Below are positions 56,170 to 64,000 of a stretch of DNA of 64,000 nucleotides, piece after piece. Origin of the DNA: Favolaschia claudopus (taxonomy: Eukaryota; Basidiomycota; Agaricomycetes; Agaricales; Mycenaceae); NCBI GenBank assembly GCA_037176885.1, contig JAWWNJ010000135.1:372001-436000 (forward strand), written 5' to 3'. Numbering within the stretch: position 1 is the first letter of the stretch; each line of letters starts with the position of its first letter. A program made the position numbers and the translations under genes. The notes beneath the pieces are model-generated. The model searched no databases. It was not told the DNA's origin and saw nothing but the letters and a program-made list of their open reading frames with translations.

Positions 56170-56385
56170 GCGGACGCGCACCATCCATCATCGCGGACGC
56201 GCACCCCATCCTCATCTGGTACTGACTGTTTTTAACGCTGTACTTCATTTTCATGTGCGGACGCGCACCATCTTCATCGCGGACGCGCACCCCATCCTCA
56301 TCTGGTACTGACTGTTTTTAACGCTGTACTTCATGCTCATGTGCGGACGCGCACCATCTTCATCGCGGACGCGCACTTCATCGCA
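56170..56385. repeat. GCGGACGCGCACC minisatellite, 86-87 bp unit
   Basis: GCGGACGCGCACCATC at 56170, 56257 and 56343, each followed by CATCGCGGACGCGCAC and ACTGACTGTTTTTAACGCTG. About 2.5 copies. 55816-56169 and 56386-56684 contain no other feature. Confidence 0.65.
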
Positions 56386-56686
56386 GCTCGCGCGCGACAC
56401 CGCCACGAGTCTGAGTTTGACAGTGTCGCAGTTGGGGGATCCCCCAGTGTGCATGCGCACCATCTCGAATCATGGGAAACGAGCCCATGGACTTCAGGGC
56501 TGGCGTAAAAAGGCCAGTGTTTGCCGAGGGTATTGATCAGTTTGAACCGGTTGTAGTTGCGTTATCTGGAGGGTAGATAGAGCAAAGCATTGTTATTGGA
56601 CACTCACGAGAGTGCGTTTTCCATCAAAATTCAAATCGGCCAAATTGTAGCCCTGAAGGAGTAGACAGGCATGGCACTTTGCATTA

Positions 56687-57463
56687 CAGTCTTGTACCCG
56701 GTAATGGGACGATCAAATCTTTTGCCGACATTTACCCAAAAATGACATGATTTCTATGAAATCTGAGGGCGCCGATCCAGTCTTTGGGTCCAAATCAATG
56801 TTCGGGCAACATTGTGTAGCTATCGCCTGGGAGTAGGCCTATATCGGCCAAGATCAAGGTGAAAAGTCGTTATCAGTGCAAGGATGTGGAAATGGGACGT
56901 CACAACAGTCACGCCGGCTATTCAAGTTTTGACGCGTTTTTTTGCTGTTTTCTCTGTTTGCTCCCTTCGGAGAAAGTTCTAGTCGCCCAAGGTAAGCTAT
57001 TAAATACTGCCAGGCAGCTTGTTTGACCTCTGCAGCTCGAATTCGGGCCATACTCTCAACCCGGGGGGATACCCAAATGGGGAAGGTGAGCATCATTCTT
57101 CAGCATTTTCCTGAAGTTTTGCTTTGTGGCCTGTCTACTTTTGCTTCTCTGCCCTCGGTATACCATAGGGACGTTCATTGTGCATACAATCATGTTTCCA
57201 CTTAATATTGAGGCTATAAAAGCACCCAACACTGAGAAAACCTAAGCCGATGCCGTGATTTGATTTCACTTTTCAAGACTTGTCAGATTGTTTTGAGCGC
57301 AGAAGTAGAACGAGTGCAATGGCCAGTCTAGCTTTGAAATATGTTGTTGTTTACATGTTGAACTTATGGTCTGAAAAGGGATTCGGATACACTGTGTATA
57401 TTGCGCTCAGAAATTGGGTTTGTCCCATTACCACATACCGTCCCATTACCAGGTACAAGACTG
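56687..57463. mobile_element. 777-bp TIR element, CAGTCTTGTACC termini, TA-flanked
   Basis: Left CAGTCTTGTACCCGGTAATG GGAC, right complement CAGTCTTGTACCTGGTAATG GGAC. TA at 56685-56686 and 57464-57465. The minus ORF 56854-57096 inside has no known motif. Tc1/mariner-type non-autonomous element. Confidence 0.7.
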
Positions 57464-57465
57464 TA

Positions 57466-58732
57466 TGCAAAAATGTCCATGCAATACCGAGATATACGGA
57501 CTTCAAAGTCGGGGAAAATAGCAAAAATGGCCAAAATTGACGAAAACCATAATATTGCACGGGTTATAGCGACAGAACCGATGCATATTTTTGCCCAATT
57601 CGAAATGCTACATCTATCCACTCGTCAAGGGCTACAATCTTGTCCATCCAGATTGTGATGAAAAACATCTTGCGCCAAGCTGTATTTTGGTGGTTTTGCC
57701 TTTTTCGGCCATTTGATGGCATATCATAATTGTTTGATCAAATCATTATGCTGGAAATATGCAGATAGTCATTCTAGCCCACCTAGCACTTTGTTTCATG
57801 AAGAGCCCTCCATTCAGCGTCCAGAAATCCGCAAAAGGAGCGACGCCATCACTTTCCGTGACCCCGAGTACAGAAAAAAACTGGCTTGCCTTTGATGTGC
57901 CGTCAGGCTAAAGGAGGGGGGTATGGGGGGAACACTGCTCCCCCCATCGCCTTTTACTACTCTTAAACTATACATCATCCATAATCATCCATGATCGTGA
58001 TCAAATGCATGATTTGATTTATTTTCATAGTGTTTGATTGTATGTTTTTTTGGATGAGTTGCCAGAGGCGATCATTCAGTTTTAGTTCCTGGTGCGTGAT
58101 TCCAAAAATCAACTGAAGTCCTCATTTGTGGACTTGCTGTTTTGTTGCGTTCCGCCCGCTTTAACCGGAGCGAAGGGGAGGCGTCGCCTGTAGCGTTAGA
58201 GTATAGGCCTGTATGAACAGCCACTGCCACACGCCGGTTTAAATGCCGGCGCGCCCTTGGTTGGGAGGAAGTCGGGAGGAAATCTTCTTTGTTGTCACTT
58301 CTTATTAGTCGCAAAAATCTTTTTCTTGTTATCCAGGTCGACCGTGCCCGATCGTGACTGACTCAGCGGCATAACAAACCCCAGAACTTTCGACCCAAGA
58401 AACCTGGTCTAGTGGCCTCGACTGCACCACCAGGATTGAGCCGATAACCTTCGATCGGGTGGATAATGCGTTATAATGCACGATGCAGCAGAGTCAGGCG
58501 TAATCGTGGACGGTTGGGTGAGATAACAGAAAAAATAAAATTGCAACTAATATCCTCACAGACTCCGATTGTTCCTCAGGGCCTATTCCCCGGCTGCAAG
58601 TGAATGAAGAGCGTCCGATTTTTTTGTTGGGAGGAGAGGACGCGGACAGAGTCAGAAATCCAGAAATTGAAGAAATTGGGGGTCAGATGGGACACGTATT
58701 GGTCATGTGTCAGTCGTCTTGTCCAACCTTGG
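57466..58732. other. No convincing gene
   Basis: Only short ORFs. GGAGGGGGGTATGGGGGG at 57912 is the only notable run. Confidence 0.35.
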
Positions 58733-59157
58733 AGGCCCCGGGAAGCTCCACCAAAGGGTTGTCCGCTCCCTATCAAAAATTTTCGTGCCGGCCGTGATGG
58801 GTGATGGCAACGTGAAGAGGCAGAAAGTTGCGCAGATGGTCCTAGTAGCTCATGAGATGGTCGGACTCCCCGTAAAGTGCTCGCTCGAGGCTGCAGAAGC
58901 AACTTTATGATTTTTTTTTCTCCAGGTCGGTCTCAAAAACGCAATATTTTTTGCCATCAAATCAGCATTTTCCCACGCCCATACCCCATAACTGGGGGTG
59001 AAAAGTATATGGGTGTGTAGCCCTGGACTGTCGGCGTAAGTTCCGGTGGTTTTCGTGTCTGTGCGAGCAAAGCTGAGCGCAGGATCAAGGAGATACGTCA
59101 AAAAAATTGCCTTTTTGATGGTGCGGACAACCCTTTGGTGGAGCTTCCCGGGGCCTA
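58733..59157. mobile_element. 425-bp MITE with perfect 35-bp termini
   Basis: AGGCCCCGGGAAGCTCCACC and onward AAAGGGTTGTCCGC at 58733 is repeated in complement at 59123-59157. The interior is unrelated; the ORFs at 58576-59197 span the ends and are artefacts. A target duplication is not clear (AACCTTGG left, AACCGACA right). Confidence 0.65.
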
Positions 59158-59238
59158 ACCGACACATATTACAGCCCACTTCCATGGTGTGAAACATAGG
59201 TCGTTTGCGTTTATGTCTAATAGTAAAATCACCTGCAG

Positions 59239-59337
59239 GTGCTAGGGGCGGCCCCGGTGGACCAGGAGTTTGTTATGGGGGCCAAGGAGGGTCCGCCCAG
59301 GGCCCTGTGGTGAAGGCCGACAATGTAAACTTCTACG
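59239..59337 (+). other. Possible Gly-rich exon
   Basis: After CCTGCAG and before GTAAGTC, an open 99-nt stretch encodes ARGGPGGPGVCYGGQGGSAQ then VVKADNVNFYG. Both splice sites are good and the protein is low-complexity Gly-rich. Partner exons were not found, as the MITE at 58733-59157 lies directly upstream. Confidence 0.35.
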
Positions 59338-59339
59338 GT

Positions 59340-60080
59340 AAGTCATTGCTGTACACCGCAAGCCGCTCCTGCTGAGTATTGCGTCCACCTCTGTTATCAA
59401 GCTTTATGATATGTGGGTGATCGATAGTAACAACGGCGATTATGGAACCAATAGCAGTGAGCCCGTGCTTCGCTACGGTCAATGATTATGAACGCTCCTG
59501 GTAAATATCCATCCTGCGATAGAATCACTCTTATTTTCGTCACGGAAAGCTCTGCCCGGATATTTCTCCTTCAACAAAGCTTAGATGCCTACTCCGTTGG
59601 CACCGCGTCCAAAGTAAATACTATGTATTCACTAGCTACACTAATACACGGCACTGACTGCTACGATGCGGTAGTGCATTCGGGCATCCGACCGTAGCTC
59701 AGTCATCTGTTTGTGCGTGCTTTATACAGATCCTGCTCTTAGCATCGCGATTCTGCGGGATTCCCTTTCAACGAGCGCCAGAAGATTCAGGCCCGGTGAA
59801 AACGACGTCTTGGGATATCTTGGGATATCTTGAGTTTTGCGCATTATATGAGACTCCAAGATATCCCAAGATCTCCCAACAGAAATCACGTCGTATATCT
59901 TGGGATATCTTGGGTTTTGATTTCCGTTGAAATTTTGGGTTCTATTGTATTTTCTGGCGGCACTGAAGTGAAAAAGGTTCGTCGCCGCGCGGAATTGAAC
60001 ACGCACGAACCATAGACGGAGGACTTTGTATACCACTACCACTACCACCCCAACCATTCGACTAAACAGGCTGGGAGATA
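59340..60080. other. No gene; CTTGGGATATC repeat cluster
   Basis: CTTGGGATATC occurs in direct and inverted copies at 59808-59931 with ACGACGTCTTGGG and ACGTCGTATATCTTGGG arms, forming a hairpin of about 130 bp. The minus ORF 59722-60183 crosses it. Confidence 0.4.
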
Positions 60081-60117
60081 CAGCCGTTTTGGAAACAATA
60101 TACGGGTTTCGATTGAG

Positions 60118-60413
60118 TGGTGCTCGTTCGTTTGTGCTTACGTTTGTTGACGATTCTGTCATCGGCAAAGCCGGGAGCACCACTTTGTGGGGCGTTGCCG
60201 TACCACATCAAGTGCCGCTGGTCTCTTGTTTTTGCCCTTTCTCGCAAGTCATGGCCCTGTCGAGCTCTGGGCAAGTAGCAGCTGAGTCTTGATCCTCAGT
60301 TCTGTTAACCCCCTGTTTTTTCCTTTGGGTGGCGGAAGCAAAAATCAGATTCGGCTGAAGTGGAGCTGGTGACGGGAAGCAAAACAAAGGTAAGCACAAA
60401 CGAATGAGCACCA
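60118..60413. mobile_element. 296-bp MITE nested in the left terminal repeat
   Basis: Left TGGTGCTCGTTCGTTTGTGC, right complement TGGTGCTCATTCGTTTGTGC, followed by TTAC(G/C)TTTG. It interrupts the left arm between GGGTTT (60109) and CAGCTATTTTGG (60418), which are almost adjacent in the right arm. Exact boundaries and target duplication are uncertain (possibly ATT). Confidence 0.65.
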
Positions 60414-60572
60414 TTTGCAGCTATTTTGGAAACGATAGTCATTTTCGATTTTCGAGCTGAGTTCGGCAACTCCCGGCAGACCTGTCATATAATTATTTTT
60501 AGCTACAACTCAGCTCCGTCATGACGACGAGCGTTCCCCGCCAATATACAGTATACTCTCCTCACTCTCACC

Positions 60573-61748
60573 ATGATACGACGAGGAAACCGCCGTCACA
60601 TACCTAAGGAGCAGAAACAGCTCATCACCACATATGTCTGTCCCAGACATTGCTGCAGCTACCGACATCAGCGAGCGAACCATTTACCGCATCATCCGAA
60701 CGTGGCGGACCACTGGGGACCACGTCCGAATTCCTCTGCAGCTTGGACGACCCCGCATTCTTACATCTTTTGATGTCGCGGTCTGTAATCTTCTCAATAC
60801 CCTTCGTATTTGACCCTTTGAGAAGTATCTTGAGGGTCTTGTTGCGAAAACCCCCGACATCTATCTTTTCGAGCTACAGGAATGTTTGTACGAAGCCACG
60901 GGACTCGACGTCGCTAAAACCACCATCCGTGACGCCCTTTTGCGAATGGGTTATGTTCGGGTTCATGTAAGTAAAATTGCTGGGAGTTTCGTGCCGCTGA
61001 CATGAGTATATCCTTAGATATCTCGAACTGCACTCGAAGCTGAGGAAAACAAACGGCTTGGGTTTCAATGTGAAGTTGGACAACACCCACCTCGAAGACT
61101 GGTTTTCCTAGACGAAGCAGCTTGCAATCGACATACAACGCGGCGGCAGATGGCATGGGCGCCCATTGGAATGCGAGCACGGCGGCATGATTTTTTTGTC
61201 CGAGGCATCCGGTATGTGTTTCTGCTCTTGCCAGCGCTACGTGCCTGCTGATATGTATAGTTATTCTGTTCTTCCGGCAATTTGCCTCGATGGCATACTT
61301 CACTTCGATGTGTTGACTCGATCCTGGACCGCCGTAGAGTTCCGCAACTATCTCGATATTCTCCTTGACCGCATGAATCCCTTTCCGCAGGACAACTCCG
61401 TTCTCGTCATGGACAACGCAAGGGTTCATCACTTTGATGGGATTCGTGAGATGGTCGAGGGACGGTGCGTAGCATACATATATCCTATTGATTGCCAACT
61501 CACTGAATTTGATTTACAGCGGGCGCCGACTGATTTATCTGTCACCATATTCTCCCGACTTCAATCCATGCGAAGAAGGGTTTTCATGCATGAAATACTG
61601 GATCCGACGCAACCGGGACGATGTTCTCAGCTCGATGGAAGGGCGTGATGGTTGCGACCCCATTGCAACTTTGTGGGAAGCGGCTCATGAGACAATGACC
61701 CCAGAGAACATTGAAGGATGGTTTAGGGATTGCGAATACGTTGTATAG
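60573..61748 (+). CDS. Tc1-type DD34E transposase, five exons
   Basis: Exons: to 60780, 60823-60966, 61018-61211, 61261-61464, 61520-61748. Introns of 42, 51, 49 and 55 nt all join in phase; the stop is TAG. The N-terminus has an HTH (VPDIAAATDISERTIYRIIR), binding element ends. The catalytic domain shows D in VFLDEAACN (61111-61113), D in LVMDNARVHH (61412-61414) and E in SPDFNPCEEGFS (61572-61574), with exactly 34 residues between the last two, the Tc1 signature. The upstream piece MIRRGNRRHIPKEQKQLI (60573) looks native but is in a different frame from MSVPDIAAATD (ATG 60634). Either a small indel lies near 60630 or translation starts at 60634 (306 codons). No internal stop. It would cut and paste the element at TA sites from the nucleus. 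The best preserved enzyme in the window. Confidence 0.75.
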
Positions 61749-61887
61749 GTTGTTGTATCAGTAGTTGTCAATACACAAGTAGGACACCAAGAAATTATAT
61801 AAACAATATGACTATACAAATATACAGAAAGCTAGTAGCGATACAGTATTTTCAGCAGAGGCGATAACATACACAGCGCGAAATAAA

Positions 61888-62796
61888 TCAGTTCTCCTTG
61901 TCGCTTTCATCCCCCACAACCCTCGCCCGCTTCTTCCCCTTGCGTTTCTTAGCGGCGGCGACCATCTTACTTGCCTTGCGCACAAAGTTACCCACGGCAC
62001 CGGCTGCCATCCCAACGTCGGTTTTGTAGAACTTGGTATCGAAGTCGGCGATGCTGTTGGCGTAGACAATGCCTTGTTCCCCAAGGCTCCATCAGGCTGC
62101 ACCTCCTGAAGAGACGGTGTGCTCAACGCCGAAGAACCCATAGATAACGGATGACTTACCAGGTTAACCACTTCCATTATCACCTCTTTCTGACGACGTG
62201 TGCTTTTCTGGAGCTTGAGAAGCTGCTGGAAGGCGTCGCGAACATCGTCCTCGGACGACAGACGGTGATATGGATCCTTGCGACGCTCCTGAGACTCTTT
62301 CCACCCCAACGTCGCAGATGTGGGGTCGACATTCATCTGAGCTGTGATGCGTGATAGAAAGTCGCCGGCAGGAATGTCAGAGGGGAGGACGAGGGTTGTG
62401 GTGACCGTGGCGCGCTTCTTTCCATTTCCTGGCTCGCCATAAATAGGGACTTTGACTGTGATGAAGGTAGTGCGGTCTGGAAGTTTATTAGTAGCCTGCA
62501 GAATGCGCAAATAGCTGTAACACACCTGCAGTTTGACTGGGAGCTGTAGTGGATGGCAACTGAGATTGGCGGGCTTCGACACTGTGAGGAGGGAACGGAG
62601 GAAGCCGGTATTGATGATAAGACGGATCTTCATCGCTAGAATCGTCGTCGTCGCCCCCAGGCTGCTCGTAGTCGCGGGTGTGGTCAAACATGCCATTGTC
62701 GAGGGAGGCCTGTAATTGGGCCACTGCGAGCTGTCGTCCGGTGAGAGCAGGGGGAGGGCCGACGCCAAGAAGATATGGTGCAATAGTGTTTTGCAT
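61888..62796 (-). CDS. Second gene of the Tc1-type element, unknown function
   Basis: ATG at 62796 (MQNTIAPYLLGVGPPPALTG). Exon 62526-62796, a 49-nt intron, exon 62160-62476, then a last exon to TGA at 61888. Residues about 40-60 are acidic (YEQPGGDDDDSSDEDPSYHQ). The middle (TTFITVKVPIYGEPGNGKKR then ATVTTTLVLPSDIPAGDFLS RITAQMNVDPTSATLGWKES) looks like a compact beta/alpha domain. KSTRRQKEVIMEVVNL ends exon 2. The last exon reads LGEQGIVYANSIADFDTKFY and ends KKRKGKKRARVVGDESDKEN, a nuclear/DNA-binding-like tail, but joining it needs one extra base in the CCCC run at 62079-62082, so a one-base deletion or an unseen splice is likely. Similar PVFG/PIYG proteins are remembered from repeat-rich basidiomycete loci; none has a function I can name. 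Convergent with the transposase, 3' ends 139 bp apart. Confidence 0.6.
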
Positions 62797-63356
62797 GGTG
62801 TCAACACCGGTCGAAAAGTAGAATAGGTGGGCTCCTTGAACTCGTTGAGCGAGGATATATAGCGCAGCGTATGCTCCACACGATCGTCAGCCTGCTCGTC
62901 ATGACTGTAAGTCTCCAGTGACGCTGTAACCGTACTAGATGGTCGTTGTCGAGGAGGTATTAGCAGAAAAGGTTATTCTAAATTTGGCACTATGTAGTTA
63001 CGACCTCGTCTCGGCGGCTCGGCCCGAACTCAGCTAAAAAATCGAAACTGTCTATCGTTTCCAAAATAGCTGTGATCAAAACCCGTATATTGTTTCCAAA
63101 ACGGCTGTATCGCACCGTCGGCTGCTCTAGGTCGGCTCTCGGCTTCTCGGACACATATGCCGGCTTGTTTTTCTCTATTTGTTAGGCCCCGAAATTTTAA
63201 ATGCGCCGCTCTGGCTTTCGTGGCCCTCGGCTCGTCTTAAGTCGTTTTCCATCGTAGTCTACTTGATGTTCTTGATTTTCTTTGGTCTGTGAAAAAATAT
63301 ATGCGAGGTAGCCAGAGCCAGCTGGTTACCTAGGTATACTCTATATATCTACCCAG

Positions 63357-64000
63357 AATCCACCGTCCCTACACCACAACAATCATCATCATCGTCTGCT
63401 CCATTGAAAAAGAAGAGAAAAAATGGGGCCAAAGTGTCAGCCGCGCCCACCCGGAATTTTCTAGGGGCTGCAGATCAGGTCATGGTTACGCTCTGCAATT
63501 TTATGCGGATGACATTTTGGTATCTTGAAATATGTTCTGCGGCTGCGGAAGGAGATATTGGTCGAGTTTTCGAGGTAATAAAGGTCAGTTCTGCTCATTC
63601 TGATTATTATAGCTGAGGTAGTGAAACCGTTCACAGCTACTTCGATTTTCTCTCTGGGCTTCAGGTTCAGCCAATCACGGAAATGAGCTTCTTGAACTTG
63701 CATGCAATTTTCTCTACGAGTGGTCGGATGATTTGATATTCTCAGTTTTAGAGAACTACCTTGTCAATCCAAGCGGCCGACCTGGGCACCATCTGGAGCT
63801 TGATCTGCTCCAAGAACACTATAATTTCTGGATCAAGGTTTTATTCAATTCAAAGAGCCATGATTTCGACAGCCATCATCTCTCGGAAGCCGTTGGACTG
63901 AACATTTCCGGTATTAGCCAATATCGAGAGAGATTTCCAGGCCTCTTTGGGTTGAAGAAGAACGGTGGAAAGCATCGCGACACCAAGGTCCACGACGATA
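63357..64000 (+). CDS. DUF6589 protein, 5' part uncertain, runs off the window
   Basis: An exon to 63582 and an exon 63637 to the window end are joined in phase by a 54-nt intron. The first piece is Ser/Lys-rich (QQSSSSSAPLKKKRKNGAKV) and leads into FLGAADQVMVTLCNFMRMTF and AAAEGDIGRVFEVIK. The second reads LLRFSLWASGSANHGNELLE LACNFLYEWSDDLIFSVLEN YLVNPSGRPGHHLELDLLQE HYNFWIKVLFNSKSHDFDSH HLSEAVGLNISGISQYRERF PGLFGLKKNGGKHRD. I recognise this as the C-terminal half of DUF6589, a large-copy basidiomycete family of unknown role. No stop or frameshift is visible. The upstream exons would have to lie before the Tc1 element (60081-63107) or are missing. Confidence 0.7.

Larger units (their letters stand above)
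60081..63107 (+). mobile_element. Apparently complete two-gene Tc1/mariner-type transposon
   Basis: The left end CAGCCGTTTTGGAAACAATA (60081) is matched perfectly for 29 bp in complement at the right end (63079-63107), with TA outside both (60079-60080 and 63108-63109). The inverted repeat continues inward through AGCTATTTTGGAAACGATAG and GAGCTGAGTTCGG on both sides, about 80 bp in all; in the left arm it is split by a 296-bp nested MITE. Between the ends lie a plus-strand DD34E transposase and a convergent minus-strand second gene. The unit is 3,027 bp with the nested insert, about 2.7 kb without it. Confidence 0.75.

Noticed and set aside
55699..56311. Three overlapping plus ORFs of 119-186 codons
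   Set aside because: They run through two tandem-repeat arrays in three frames with no splice sites or motifs; the repeat unit, not selection, keeps them open.
61812..62879. 355-codon continuous minus ORF as a single-exon gene
   Set aside because: It reads through a 49-nt intron and is in the wrong frame in its first and last thirds; the spliced model from ATG 62796 gives better protein at the 5' end and a natural Lys-rich C-terminus.

Overview
The window reads as a repeat-dense stretch of a basidiomycete nuclear genome, most likely an Agaricomycete (mushroom) fungus. Coding pieces are split by 42-58 nt GT-AG introns. The recognisable families (DUF6589, a HECT-like family, Ndc10/GCR1_C Crypton-like proteins, DIRS-type gag/RT, Tc1/pogo/hAT transposases) are ones I associate with the expanded mobile complement of such genomes. 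No ordinary housekeeping gene was recognised. Family names rest on motif recognition by eye, not on a search.

Layout. 1-2.3 kb: no gene, CAACTT-rich. 2.3-3.9 kb (+): a 2OG-Fe(II) dioxygenase-like gene. 4.2-6.9 kb: an unknown minus-strand gene head-to-head with an integrase-core pseudogene. 7.4-10.4 kb (-): an almost complete HECT-like gene. 11-12.2 kb: a GTTCGG-rich element carrying a dioxygenase fragment, beside a second dioxygenase fragment. 13-14.6 kb: a hAT tail, an unknown ORF and half a tRNA. 15-17.5 kb: a foldback element and DIRS-type gag plus truncated RT. 18.2-21.2 kb: a pile of non-autonomous elements. 21.6-22 kb: a solo LTR with a palindrome nested in it. 22-25.9 kb: a Crypton-like 3' half and an unknown multi-exon gene. 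26-33.6 kb: terminal-inverted-repeat elements, including twin 470-bp copies. 34.7-38.9 kb (+): a long Ndc10/GCR1_C Crypton-like pseudogene. 39.5-46.7 kb: a broken gene, a palindromic array, pogo and hAT deletion derivatives and a long-TIR element. 47.4-59.3 kb: one short unknown gene, a large decayed unknown gene with a duplicated exon, MITEs and minisatellites. 60.1-63.1 kb: an apparently complete two-gene Tc1-type transposon. 63.4 kb to the end: the start of a DUF6589 gene.

The main pattern is that at least fourteen elements end in inverted repeats abutting TA, as expected for Tc1/mariner-type transposition. One of them (60081-63107) carries a DD34E transposase and a second, convergent gene of unknown function inside long terminal repeats. 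Other insertions carry 8-bp (hAT-like), 5-bp (LTR) or 3-bp (PIF/Harbinger-like) target duplications. Most coding units carry stops, frameshifts or truncations; the transposase at 60.6 kb and the visible part of the DUF6589 gene look best preserved.
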